In this document: in pieces, positions 15,301 to 19,678 of the stretch | Numbering within the stretch: position 1 is the stretch's first letter | How the letters are laid out: each line of letters opens with the position of its first letter | Notes under the pieces: generated by a model | Told to the model about the DNA's origin: nothing | Seen by the model: the letters and a program-made list of their open reading frames with translations, nothing else | The model's database searches: none | Program-made: the position numbers and the translations under genes | NCBI GenBank assembly: GCA_003573635.1 | Contig: QUTJ01031798.1 | Location: forward strand, 1-20,015 | Source of the DNA: Goniomonas avonlea | Lineage: Eukaryota > Cryptophyceae > Goniomonadida > Goniomonadaceae | Length of the DNA: 20,015 bases | Reading direction: 5' to 3'

Positions 15301-17982
15301 AGGACTGAAAAGTGAGGTACCTGGCATGCTCATGCAATTTGTACCTACCCACGGAACAGTGGTCCCAACATGGACACTTGGTGATACTGTTCTCGGATTT
15401 GGATGAGTGGCACCATGGAGACAAGGGAACCTGGTGGATGTACCACCACACTTTATTGAAGTGTGATGAGTTGTGAAAGCCCTAGACGAGGCGAGGCAAC
15501 CACTTCCGAGAGTGATTCCTCTAACAACGAGAACACCAGCTGGGCATTGACACCAAACAGAGAGAAGGCTGGGCCGAAGTGTATGATGGTGTTGAGCTTC
15601 TACGAACAATTGGACAACCATGCTTCATGCTTGAGGTTTAAGGAGAACAAGAAGGAGCAAAAGGGATGCAAGAGTGGTTCAGGAGGATGCACTGGAAGAC
15701 ACAAGCCGAGATGGCTTGGGAGACTGGTTGGCGATCTGACAGATAAAATAAATGATTCGCCAGCCCTTTGACTGACAAGCTGCGCAAGCCGTTTTGAGAG
15801 AGACAAGGTATTTGGAGCAAACGGGGACACCTACTCCCAGATATGGATGGGCACGGGCGTATCAAATCTGCACTACAAGGGCAAAGATATGATAAGGGCG
15901 ATATCATGGATCTTGATGAAGCCTAAGGAGAAACCTTTTGATGGAATTGGACTATTTGTGATTCCTATATGGGACGGAACTGATGGTGGGGTGACGATAA
16001 CGTCCAACCTTCTATGTACATTGATCTTCTGCACGTCCCACTGGTGCTTTGAGATACTGCAGAATACCTTCTCCTTTGACCACTGGGAGGAGGGTCTGTG
16101 CAGGTCGAGCCAAGAAACGAAATGTGGACTGGCAACCCGGGAGAACTGATGAGTTCATGAATTGGAGCAAGCGTGATGAAGAAATGGCAAACAGGGCAAC
16201 AAAAGAGGAGGTTGGGATCAAACTACGCCTTGAGAAATATGAGACGGAGAAATACAAGTCGATGAAGGACAAGGAGAACTCGACTATGACAGCAATACAC
16301 AAGGTGAATCTGCAGATACCGTTCGAGATGGACAAGGAAAAAGTGCAGCCGGAACTCAAACAACTAATGGACACATCTACAGGGATGTGGGCTTACTGAG
16401 GAGACAGGAAGTTTGGGTGAGATAATGTGATGAAATCGACAAGTTCAGGGAGAATACCAAACTGGGTCAGATCATATCTCGAAGAATGCAGGATGTGGAC
16501 TACTGGTGTGTGCGACACGGTTCTGGCAAGGTGTAGACAGGCTAGTCTGGAGCAACAAGAGCCACAAACACATTACAGTCATGGGGCGAAAGCATTACTG
16601 AATGTGGTATCAAGAGCCCTCACGTTCCTTCCTCCTTTGAAGGAGATATTGGTGGACCATGAGAACTTTGTCTTGTGGAAAACCCACGCTCTCCAGAGCT
16701 TGCTTAAAGTGATGAAAGAGAGACTCAGGACCACAGAATGGGATGATGATGACAGACATGTGGACAACAACAACGGACAACAAAGAGAACACGGAAGATA
16801 ACACCAAGGACAACTTGGACAACCCCGACGAACAGAAGAGAGAGAAGCAAGACAAGACTACAAACAGCAGATGGATGTTAAGAACATGTACACCATGCTT
16901 GACCACACAATGATTATGAAAGCTGTCAAATGGATTGTAACCGAAGGGTTAAGATGATATGATGGGGCAAGGTACAGCAATGAGGGGCATCATCTGACCT
17001 GAAAGGGACACCCATGAGGGACAGGAATCTGAGATTGATGCAAAAACAATACTGACAGTTGTCCAAATGACCTGGATAACTGGGTGGGTGATACCATCTT
17101 ACGCCAAAACATTGCAAAAGATAATTTCCAAAGAGCTCTGATTATTGCTATGAAGAGACCGGCAAGAGGGTACTAAAACCTAATCTACTGATATCTGGAA
17201 AGTACAGACTCAAATTTCCATTGCATTGGTAAGTCTAGCATTCCACTGTTCATACAGATTGCCGTCACTATTCTCACACAATCACTTAGTGCACACCGCT
17301 TTTCCTTCTGACAAAGTTCACTAAGTCCGCACAGGACTTCACAATTCAACACAAATTCTGCTCCTCTGTCACCACTTGTCTCATGCCTAATATCCATGTG
17401 GAGTATATGGGCTTACCACACACCACATAGCACATACACACAAAATCACACACACACACACTCATGGAATCACCAATTTGCCTTGCAGCTGCCCGGTCCC
17501 CTTGCAAGCCCCCGCTGACCGAGCTCGTTGTCGCGGGCCACGCACTTGTCCACCGCCGCACGCGCAAGGCTGAAGCTTCCGTCGCCGCCGCTGCAGTGGC
17601 ACTGTCACGGGGAAGGGCCTGCACTCGCACCGCGCTCACCGCATGGAGGCGTGTTTCCTCGTGTGCCGCCTGCTCCAGTATCTTCCGCCGTCGACACATC
17701 CTAGCGAGCTCGCTACCCCGATGGAAGTTGGTGGCAGAGCGTGACAAGCAGGTGCGGCTCACAGCCGCGTCTCTGCGGGGGAAGGTTAGGCATCGCAGCC
17801 TTGTTGCCACTGTGTCAGCCTGGGCCACAGCCGTCGCGTGCTGTGTGTCCGCTAAGCGGATCGTGGCGCGTGCGTGTGGCCGTCGCACAGACAAGTCTGT
17901 TGCTCGCGCATTTCATGGGTGGATGGTGCATTGGAAGTCAGTGTGCCTGCGGGACGCCCTTGGGTCGCGGTTCCACAGGTGA
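290..17982 (+). CDS. Multi-exon Sfi1-repeat and coiled-coil protein (putative centrin-binding centrosome/basal-body protein)
   Basis: Traced exons: 290-377, 464-507, 621-761, 994-1041, 1386-1517, 2043-2111, 2270-2413, 2975-3115, 3244-3409, 3555-3625, 8813-8965, 9376-9516, 9637-9728, 9860-9983, 10271-10299, 10664-10694, 10714-10841, 11196-11380, 17489-17982. Phases match at every junction and the total is 2421 nt (806 residues plus stop). Seen: an N-terminal Trp/Arg part, a central Ala/Glu/Lys-rich helical part without proline (apart from exon 7), then Arg-rich segments with Trp every ~29-36 residues, for example TALTAWRR, SSLPRWKL, ATVSAWAT and RAFHGWMV. Known: Sfi1 proteins bind centrin through helical repeats of about 33 residues with a conserved Trp. 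Inferred: a structural centrin-binding protein. No ATG with good context was found at the 5' end, which may lie outside the window. An alternative 3' end splices at 17978 into 18429-18570. The individual exon joins are predictions. Confidence 0.55.
464..507 (+). CDS. Exon 2, short, boundaries uncertain
   Basis: The acceptor CCCCTGTAG ends at 463. Starting with the two bases needed after exon 1, the frame reads AIHQHSIACRLTWS and reaches the donor GTGGTT in phase 0, matching exon 3. A rival reading in another frame, ending before GTATGG at 531, gives HRMQTDLERGFPIHGA but does not match the phase of exon 1. GTGAGT at 536 is the best donor by sequence but puts exon 3 out of frame. Confidence 0.3.
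621..761 (+). CDS. Exon 3: coiled-coil segment
   Basis: It runs from the acceptor TCTGTGTCAG to the donor GTGAGT and is exactly 47 codons, phase 0 on both sides. The peptide is Ala/Glu/Lys-rich (for example AAAAQEAEVVKELKDKWDGE) with hydrophobic residues in a heptad-like pattern. This is one of the clearest exons in the window. Confidence 0.75.
994..1041 (+). CDS. Exon 4: short coiled-coil exon
   Basis: Sixteen codons (TAAEKARMQVVELTAM) lie between the acceptor CCCCCCACAG and the donor GTGGGC. Both sides are phase 0, and the helical Ala/Glu/Lys character continues that of exon 3. Confidence 0.6.
1386..1517 (+). CDS. Exon 5: coiled-coil segment
   Basis: Forty-four codons lie between TTCCCGCTTAG and GTGTGC, phase 0 on both sides. 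The C-terminal part (AGAEQAREEKRQMELTLQ) is strongly charged and helical. The donor that follows begins an intronic repeat (see 1518-1930). Confidence 0.7.
1518..1930 (+). repeat. Diverged tandem duplication inside an intron
   Basis: Two related units lie at about 1518-1745 and 1746-1930. Shared blocks include TCACTATGCA with its flanks, TTG(T/C)CCAACAAA-like sequence at 1586 and 1784, GTTTGACTCACGAT at 1651 and 1828, and AATCAG..GAAGTTT at 1693 and 1886. The first unit begins at the 5' splice site. A third relative lies at 9984-10090. Confidence 0.65.
2043..2111 (+). CDS. Exon 6: coiled-coil segment
   Basis: Twenty-three codons lie between the acceptor GGGCGCAG and the donor GTACTC, phase 0 on both sides. 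The peptide includes TEHVAVKNLALRNQ, which continues the helical pattern. Confidence 0.6.
2270..2413 (+). CDS. Exon 7: coiled-coil segment, possibly two exons
   Basis: Forty-eight codons lie between CCAAACAG and GTAAGC, phase 0. The end (QLETLEAKTKEQEEIIQ) is a textbook coiled coil. The middle, containing PHLIPPPTL, is proline-rich and out of character. It coincides with a 54-base GT...AG segment at 2291-2344 that could be removed without changing the frame. Confidence 0.65.
2462..2600 (+). repeat. Short GCAC/CTCTGCAC mini-repeats
   Basis: GCACGCGAG occurs three times at about 2469-2510, and CACTCTGCAC-type units recur at about 2550-2590. This is low-complexity intron DNA. Confidence 0.6.
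2975..3115 (+). CDS. Exon 8: coiled-coil segment
   Basis: Forty-seven codons, the same length as exon 3, lie between CACCGGCAG and GTGCAC, phase 0 on both sides. The peptide includes KAKVALEDRRDALQAVTAAQ and KSVTELEQKANDL, heptad-like and charged. Confidence 0.75.
3244..3409 (+). CDS. Exon 9: coiled-coil segment
   Basis: The exon starts after CAACACGCAG and runs 55 codons plus one base to the donor GTTGCT. An earlier GTGG at 3403 would give phase 0 but does not fit the frame of exon 10. With the later donor the peptides join as a continuous helix across the junction (LSLVV then ELDKFRVLMARAYKERG). Confidence 0.6.
3555..3625 (+). CDS. Exon 10: end of the coiled coil
   Basis: After the acceptor CTGGCAG the frame reads LDKFRVLMARAYKERGVRN and ends at CAG before GTTGCT, phase 0. 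The same six-base donor is used by the previous exon. The next matching exon lies 5.2 kb downstream. Confidence 0.55.
3750..3948 (-). pseudogene. Unrecognised minus-strand coding-like fragment
   Basis: The minus strand reads MAWMVESDEVRAHPESGEP and continues through PMVLTMWVHPDTHWW and YVQWNDVRAPQP before losing coherent composition near 3750. Near-duplicate 15-base pieces (ATTCCACTGCACAT) occur twice inside it. I do not recognise the family. The position inside the large intron suggests an old mobile element. Confidence 0.25.
4044..4077 (+). promoter_or_regulatory. CCAAT and TATA-like pair
   Basis: CCAATC at about 4045 is followed by TATATAAA at 4069-4076. It stands upstream of the open frame at 4268 and of the direct repeat AAAGCATCACAGCAGCTGG (4132 and 4153). 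The sequences are seen; promoter activity is a guess. Confidence 0.2.
4132..4171 (+). repeat. Two perfect 19-bp direct repeats
   Basis: AAAGCATCACAGCAGCTGG occurs at 4132-4150 and again at 4153-4171, separated by two bases. Confidence 0.85.
4268..4681 (+). pseudogene. Unrecognised open frame, acidic, possibly part of an element
   Basis: The frame is open from 4268 to TGA at 4679-4681 and has no ATG near its start. Its composition is protein-like: AALILDCGHIDNDHALQNVA, then a Cys-containing stretch, then CELEDEWPDTADDIAAALAS. The 3' part (from 4619) matches a second copy at 8682, so this is repeated DNA rather than host exon. A GT-rich satellite follows at once. The family is unknown. Confidence 0.3.
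4662..4762 (+). repeat. GT-rich satellite (GTGATGT/GTGAGGT type)
   Basis: Imperfect repeats of about seven bases (GTGTGATGTG, GAGGTGTGAG) follow the duplicated 32-base sequence. A similar but longer satellite lies at 8515-8665. Confidence 0.8.
4926..5165 (+). pseudogene. Weak open frame with a hydrophobic stretch
   Basis: Seventy-nine codons start at an ATG. Residues 6-33 are mostly hydrophobic (for example WVLAMLDFIPLLIQVI), which could be one membrane segment, and a Cys-containing tail follows. The region lies between decayed element parts and has no recognised relative. It may be chance. Confidence 0.12.
5103..5675 (-). pseudogene. Degraded minus-strand gene with a 29-residue tandem duplication
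   Basis: On the minus strand, protein-like sequence runs from about 5690 to 5160 but changes frame along the way, so it looks broken. Visible parts are ASVDEWSKRTYLAHHCEFLA and its near copy AGVDKWIKQTYLVHHFEFLT, then PVENWQYFAITRCLPGDH. AATAAA occurs on the minus strand near 5160. The DNA duplication has an 87-base period. Substitutions between the copies are mostly conservative, which favours this strand as the coding one. I do not recognise the family. Confidence 0.35.
5523..5696. repeat. Tandem duplication, 87-bp period
   Basis: Units at 5523-5609 and 5610-5696 both begin CAGGAACTCA(A/C)AATGGTG and share CCAGGTATGTC and CATCAGTTC. The period is a multiple of three (29 codons). Confidence 0.85.
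5760..6227 (+). pseudogene. Unrecognised plus-strand open frame
   Basis: The plus frame is open from 5514 to 6227, but protein-like composition starts only near 5760, because the minus strand is the better candidate before that. It includes VTVINQLALMAEQSRAVIAE and RSQQRFTQGGAGQAAKKLAP. It ends four bases into the next long frame. The two may once have been one coding unit of the same element, but no family is recognised. Confidence 0.3.
6224..6877 (+). CDS. Open frame with a PHD-like zinc finger, element-borne
   Basis: 217 codons, one covering an ambiguous base at 6848. Cys/His residues are spaced like a PHD-type zinc finger: C61-x2-C64, H75-x-C77, H82-x2-C85, C101-x2-C104, then H109, C112, C113 and H116. 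A second small pair, CNAC, lies at residues 12-15. Known: PHD and related cross-brace fingers bind peptides or histone tails and occur in host chromatin proteins and in some transposon proteins. Inferred: part of a mobile element, because it sits inside a large intron among other fragments. One canonical PHD cysteine is replaced, so another zinc-binding fold is possible. Confidence 0.35.
   Translation: MTGWGHICRDGCNACQAMSKPPSTRRHGDTHQGSPHPVIVPSTVLWQTALGYSGHRTLARCGLCNAAPPPDDPYHICRIFIHPACSSLPLDGLCFHALPTCVVCAADKHVLCCPTHGEPGSHKHTPWVIMQRQWFSSIMLPVLAPTPQHASLVHNEASELLVLEASRPLLPPSRELAYVESKNGGPHYSVVPLAARPDVLPLSVAVVVXRPIIQGGE
7121..7570 (+). pseudogene. Interrupted plus-strand frame with a basic C-terminus
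   Basis: The frame shows SGNLFFRFTSKGKQNQVINT and NDNCGSLPFASW, is interrupted once, and continues with ERIVEVPEGRPRSQARKTEN and QKRARARAKAEYNTIY to a stop at 7568-7570. The basic tail could bind nucleic acid or act as a nuclear signal. It lies downstream of the zinc-finger frame on the same strand and may be its 3' part. No family is recognised. Confidence 0.3.
7926..8355 (-). pseudogene. Unrecognised minus-strand coding-like fragment, broken
   Basis: The minus strand reads QEEERFQHSLVKAAPDTESF in one frame and EYRFIQFQRALTYHRDDIHV with FPPMPATVYLIHNIL in another. Both look protein-like and they run in the same direction. The frame change indicates decay. It may belong to the same old element as the minus-strand pieces at 5103-5675 and 3750-3948. 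Confidence 0.3.
8515..8665 (+). repeat. GT-rich satellite (GTGATGT type)
   Basis: This is a run of TGTGTGATG-like units of about 7-8 bases. Like the satellite at 4662, it adjoins a copy of the 32-base duplicated sequence, here on its right side. Confidence 0.8.
8682..8724. repeat. 12-bp perfect inverted repeat (hairpin) on a duplicated sequence
   Basis: GTGGCCTGTTGG (8682-8693) and CCAACAGGCCAC (8713-8724) are perfect reverse complements with a 19-base loop. The left arm and loop match 4619-4650 with three differences; the right arm is missing there. Confidence 0.8.
8813..8965 (+). CDS. Exon 11: first exon of the main Sfi1-repeat region
   Basis: Fifty-one codons lie between GTTCACCCAG and GTGTGT, phase 0 on both sides. 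The peptide includes LLHLVRQRRRRQVGHTLIS followed by TFACWHRVTSL, the Leu/Arg...Trp layout of an Sfi1 repeat. The frame stays open far into the pyrimidine-rich intron, but that extension is low complexity. Confidence 0.65.
8966..9375 (+). repeat. Intron with a long pyrimidine tract and a TTC microsatellite
   Basis: The intron is almost purely C/T on the plus strand from about 9000 to 9370, with a nearly pure TTC run around 9208-9271. Long frames on both strands here (Ser/Phe-rich on plus, Glu/Arg-rich on minus) are products of the repeat, not genes. Confidence 0.8.
9376..9516 (+). CDS. Exon 12: Sfi1-type repeat
   Basis: Forty-seven codons lie between CTCAATACAG and GTACGC, phase 0 on both sides. 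The peptide includes VLGWRAVIRWHIRAKRVSSA, a clear Trp/Arg helical repeat. The first Trp lies about 29 residues after the Trp of exon 11. Confidence 0.7.
9637..9728 (+). CDS. Exon 13: Sfi1-type repeat
   Basis: The exon starts in phase 0 after CATCTCACAG, reads AMSLWCKATMHRRHVLAAAA and ends two bases into an Arg codon before GTCAGA. The next exon supplies the third base, so the frame continues. Confidence 0.65.
9860..9983 (+). CDS. Exon 14: Sfi1-type repeat
   Basis: After TTGCCACAG one base completes the split Arg codon and 41 codons follow. They include MRGWRWWRRIVDGRRQIRN and end in KTIAAWQ before GTTGGC. The high Arg and Trp content is typical of this region. Confidence 0.7.
9984..10090 (+). 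repeat. Third copy of the intronic repeat
   Basis: Starting at the donor, the sequence shows CTTGCCAACGATTTTTCGAC and later AAAGTTTAACTCGTGATGAG. These match in order the blocks TTGCCAACAAAATTCGAC and AGTTTGACTCACGATGAG of the pair at 1518-1930. Confidence 0.5.
10150..10168 (+). repeat. Poly-G tract
   Basis: A run of about 18 G, with one A before it and one C close after it, lies in the intron between exons 14 and 15. Length calls in such tracts are unreliable. Confidence 0.8.
10271..10299 (+). CDS. Exon 15: micro-exon (29 nt)
   Basis: VRLVMAACFR is read between AACATCCAG and the consensus donor GTGAGT, phase 0 in and phase 2 out. Support comes from repeat spacing: with this exon and exon 16 included, the Trp residues of exons 14 and 17 are 30 residues apart. 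Without them the gap is too short. Confidence 0.45.
10664..10694 (+). CDS. Exon 16: micro-exon (31 nt)
   Basis: After CGCTGGGCAG one base completes the Arg codon from exon 15, then SERECLKAHL follows to GTGACA in phase 0. The downstream intron would be only 19 bases (10695-10713). A rival model extends this exon to 10733 and uses GTGAGT. Confidence 0.4.
10714..10841 (+). CDS. Exon 17: Sfi1-type repeats
   Basis: After TTTTGCGCAG the frame reads REWRNSVFRMTERRLIRSGW and then AAFEYMQRRLEVAASH, ending two bases into an Arg codon before GTTAGT. Two Trp/Arg segments are visible. No open frame reaches it from upstream without splicing. Confidence 0.6.
11196..11380 (+). CDS. Exon 18: Sfi1-type repeat and Leu/Arg-rich helix
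   Basis: The exon starts after AAGCACAG, one base into the codon begun in exon 17. An equally phased acceptor at 11186 would add three residues. It encodes HTLLLIATSRWRSYRAVKVE and a long Arg/Leu-rich stretch, ending one base into a codon before GTAGGG. Reading on without splicing meets a stop at about 11433. Confidence 0.6.
12000..12095. repeat. Short direct repeat with palindromic core
   Basis: CAAGTTTTCCATGGAAAC (12020-12037) and CAAGTTTTCCAAGGAAAC (12075-12092) differ by one base and are both preceded by related AGCAT(G/T)(G/C)TTCAA-like sequence. The first is nearly self-complementary. Confidence 0.65.
12293..12412 (+). repeat. Cluster of CACTGTCC repeats
   Basis: TCACTGTCCGACTA(G/A)GAGACTGAGA occurs at 12301-12325 and 12385-12409. 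Between the two copies, CACTGTCCATTGCGAAA occurs at 12331 and 12366. The arrangement is compound, with CACTGTC present at least six times. Confidence 0.8.
12468..12839 (-). pseudogene. Minus-strand open frame, basic and Ser-rich
   Basis: A 123-codon frame with protein-like composition: ERNWKEEKHESRKQRKHDSD, the nuclear-signal-like LPLKRKRRDQRGR, then FFTKNLTLMYGHQKDGGNW. A plus-strand frame (12641-13183, 180 codons, hydrophobic start) overlaps it in part. The charged minus-strand reading is more natural for 12468-12839, while the plus strand is open longer. No family is recognised. Confidence 0.25.
12840..13183 (+). pseudogene. Right part of a long plus-strand open frame
   Basis: The frame opens at 12641, but only this part lacks a better reading on the other strand. 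It includes DHLRELTPVEPLEIQVRLIM and VTSVDWQWFRSLYPFPPYST and stops with TGA at 13181-13183. The composition is plausible and the product is unknown. It could be chance in old element DNA. Confidence 0.18.
13948..14178 (+). pseudogene. Short basic open frame
   Basis: The frame lacks an upstream ATG; the first ATG is inside VIMARIMKRV. It reads TELCAVIMARIMKRVFAVHR, then NFWRKLAVWKRRGGKEYGLA, and ends at TAA (14176-14178). The basic, helical character looks protein-like. A longer minus-strand frame over the same bases is rich in Pro, Ser and Arg and looks like a shadow. It may be part of an element. Confidence 0.22.
14880..15470 (-). mobile_element. Degraded Penelope-like retroelement, reverse transcriptase part
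   Basis: On the minus strand GRGVPMGSPLSLILA (MGSPLS at 15198-15181) is followed by YVDDVMVIW (YVDD at 15091-15080). Known: an MGSPLS motif upstream of a (Y/R)xDD...IW motif is characteristic of Penelope-like reverse transcriptases and differs from the usual LINE form YADD. A short hydrophobic stretch upstream (STLMFFLLVHTT) fits the same domain. After the active site comes an acidic Asp/Glu/Tyr run. The copy is broken in more than one place and lacks recognisable ends or an endonuclease, so it looks old. Confidence 0.55.
15463..15771 (+). pseudogene. Plus-strand open frame, polar
   Basis: The frame is 102 codons from GTG-like sequence to TGA and includes SESDSSNNENTSWALTPNRE and FKENKKEQKGCKSGSGG. 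It lies next to the reverse transcriptase remains but on the opposite strand. No family is recognised. Confidence 0.2.
15795..16399 (+). pseudogene. Plus-strand coding-like region, Lys/Glu-rich end
   Basis: An early piece reads DKVFGANGDTYSQIW and SNLHYKGKDMIRAISW. A later piece in another frame (16049-16399) reads DEFMNWSKRDEEMANRATKE, KLRLEKYETEKYKSMKDKEN and ends TSTGMWAY before TGA. The late part is strongly protein-like: charged, helical and probably coiled coil. The change of frame suggests a broken gene or an unrecognised intron. Confidence 0.35.
16427..16801 (+). pseudogene. Plus-strand open frame following the Lys/Glu-rich region
   Basis: 124 codons from ATG to TAA include RIPNWVRSYLEECRMWTTGV and HENFVLWKTHALQSLLKVMK, then an Asp-rich end (EWDDDDRHVDNNN). 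It starts 28 bases after the stop of the previous frame and may belong to the same old gene or element. No family is recognised. Confidence 0.28.
17438..17463 (+). repeat. CA repeat before exon 19
   Basis: A short (CA)n microsatellite, interrupted once, lies about 25 bases upstream of the acceptor of exon 19. Confidence 0.75.
17489..17982 (+). CDS. Exon 19: main Sfi1-repeat exon, likely terminal
   Basis: The acceptor TTGCCTTGCAG leads into 163 codons of Arg/Ala-rich helix. Trp residues occur in TALTAWRR, SSLPRWKL, TVSAWATAV and ARAFHGWMVHW. The last gaps are exactly 33 residues twice, the known Sfi1 repeat length. Without splicing the frame stops with TGA at 17980-17982. CAG|GTGATG at 17978/17979 is also a plausible donor, so the protein may continue. 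The antisense frame over this exon is a shadow. Confidence 0.75.
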
Positions 17983-18428
17983 TGGTGCGGCTCGGAGCTC
18001 AGCAAGCTCGGGTCTCGGTTCCGGGTATGGGTGTGTGTATGTCAAGGGGCCGGTACGGTGTGTCCAAGGGAGGGTGCTTGGGCCCTGGTTCAACCTGGGG
18101 ACCTTGGGGAGTTCATGAAGAGTGGCTCTGAGCTGCTGAACTGCACAAACTCTGTAGGAAGCCCTTGACATGCAGTGGCAATGGTTGTTGCTATGTGACT
18201 GTATGCATGTGCTTCTGCTGCGGCTGGATGAATATGTGTGCTTGTATGTGACTGTAACCTGGTGGTCTGTGATGTGTGGATGACTGGTGCAAACATGAGC
18301 TGACAGTTTAGATGTGTGCATAGATGAGCCATTATTGTGTACAATAATCATCATGTGCATACATACTAATGCTCAAAATTATGTCACAGTTCTATGTTGA
18401 TATACTCTCTCTATCTCCTCTTCTCCAG

Positions 18429-18570
18429 CCACATTTTCAAAGAGTTTCCAGGGTTCTCTGAAAGACTTCATGGCGCTCCCTGGGGGGCAGGGAATCACAC
18501 ACTGGCACTCCAGGGGATCATGGGCCAGGGTTCAAAACAACCTGGTTCAGTGGCACATCAGTCCATCTGA
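18429..18570 (+). CDS. Possible alternative last exon
   Basis: A pyrimidine-rich acceptor (CTCTTCTCCAG) precedes one base that would complete the Ser codon left by splicing at 17978. Then 46 codons run to TGA, beginning HIFKEFPGFSERLHGAPWG. The Gly-rich peptide does not resemble the repeats, so this may instead be 3' untranslated sequence. Confidence 0.3.
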
Positions 18571-18717
18571 CTTAAGTGTCAGCGGTTTTGGATACAAGGC
18601 CGGTTTGGGCATTTCATATGCATTCTGTATAAATGGCTCAGATAATGAAAAAACAAATAGAATTAATTCCAACTGTTGGGCTTGTCAAAACTTGAGACCC
18701 AGAGCCAAGAAGAACCA

Positions 18718-18723
18718 AATAAA
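18718..18723 (+). terminator. Polyadenylation signal AATAAA
   Basis: A perfect AATAAA lies 150 bases after the stop of the possible last exon, and about 735 after the stop of exon 19. It is followed by an AT-rich strip and then by a block of different composition, so it fits the end of the large gene. Confidence 0.45.
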
Positions 18724-19071
18724 TTAGGAGTTGTTAGGGAACCTGTAAAAATGGACATTTTTTAAAATTAAAAAAACATCTAAAAACATTTCCCCTTTCT
18801 CGCCCACACATGCGCGAGTAAAGGTTGTTCTAAGAAAGCTGAGTGGCGTCACGGCCCCTCCTCTCTCTAACGCGGTTCGTACGTAAAAACACTAGCGAAG
18901 CTTGTTTGCGGAGCTATCAGTGTTAGCGGCCGTTTGGACGGTAAACTTTTCTTATGACAACTTCCGTGAATTTGTTCATACTAGAATTACCTCCGACGCG
19001 GAGGCTTTTTCCATGGCCGTTGAGATCGTCGGGCCGCCGACTTGACTGACCNAATCCCGACCGAGTAAGCC
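18724..19071. other. Junction: AT-rich strip, then possible 5' region of the next gene
   Basis: Bases 18745-18795 are rich in A and T, with several A and T runs. After 18800 the composition becomes mixed with many CG dinucleotides. No coding signal is supported before the ATG at 19072. One ambiguous base lies at 19052. This strip separates the AATAAA of the large gene from the next coding block. Confidence 0.4.
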
Positions 19072-19560
19072 ATGGAATTGGCTAATAGGCTCGCACTTGG
19101 CAGCAGGGCAGCTGCTTTCCTTTCCGCGTGCATCACTATGACACTTTCGGACAGTTTTCCTACTACCCGCTCCCGTGCTGCCTCCCGTCGCCCGGCATCG
19201 CCGCCGCATGCTGCTGCCGCGCAAGACGGCGAGGATTTGCATCCTGACACCATCTCCATGGAAGGAGCTTCGCAGGCATCATCGCCTTGCTACACCCATC
19301 CCGACTGCAACTCCAAGTACCCCGACGAGGTCCTCCATCGCGTCGACACCATCCGAGCCTCTGTCAAAGAGATCGGTGGCGCTTACCAGTCGGATCAGCT
19401 CCATGTGCTCGAGGAGTTCATGGACCGCGACAACGAGCTCCAGGCTGTCAAGGACTTCCTGGACACCTTGGAATCGTCCATCCGGGTCAGGCTTGACGCC
19501 ATCGAATCCCGGCGCGCCGCCCGTTACGACCCCTTCTCCGACATCGAAGATCCGAGATAG
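19072..19560 (+). CDS. Unrecognised 162-residue open frame with C-ending codons
   Basis: It starts at an ATG in good context (AAGCCATGG) and ends at TAG. Residues 1-60 are Ala/Ser/Arg-rich and low in structure. Residues 85-150 are helical and charged (for example EVLHRVDTIRASVKEIGGAY, EFMDRDNELQAVKDFLDTLE). Codons end mostly in C or G (GAC, CTC, CGC, GTC), unlike the large gene upstream. A second frame over the same bases (19175-19660) is Pro/Arg-rich and looks like a shadow. It could be the first open frame of a mobile element, a foreign gene, or a host gene with a different history. No family is recognised. Confidence 0.4.
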   Translation: MELANRLALGSRAAAFLSACITMTLSDSFPTTRSRAASRRPASPPHAAAAQDGEDLHPDTISMEGASQASSPCYTHPDCNSKYPDEVLHRVDTIRASVKEIGGAYQSDQLHVLEEFMDRDNELQAVKDFLDTLESSIRVRLDAIESRRAARYDPFSDIEDPR

Positions 19561-19678
19561 ATCTGCTCATCCCGGCACCCCTCCGCGCGAGAACCGAGCT
19601 GCTCCGGGCCATGAGCACGGTTATCGCCCCATCGCCGGTGGTTCGGGCCAGGAAGTTTGACGGCTCCGCCTTCGTCCG

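Larger units (their letters stand above)
11381..17488 (+). other. Large intron (6.1 kb) with retroelement remains
   Basis: The phase-1 donor GTAGGG after exon 18 fits the two-base start of exon 19 at 17489. No Sfi1-type segment was found between them. Contents include short direct repeats near 12.0 and 12.3 kb, a degraded reverse transcriptase on the minus strand near 15 kb, and unrecognised frames, each listed separately. The parts at 11434-11990, 13184-13947, 14180-14700 and 16802-17488 show nothing I can support as a gene. Confidence 0.45.

Noticed and set aside
17346-17894. Minus-strand frame of 182 codons
   Set aside because: It is antisense to exon 19, whose plus-strand Trp periodicity is the strongest signal in the window.
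18470-18600. tRNA-derived SINE suggested by GGTTCAAAAC
   Set aside because: Only a partial B-box-like string is present, with no matching A box at the right distance and no A-rich or repeat tail.
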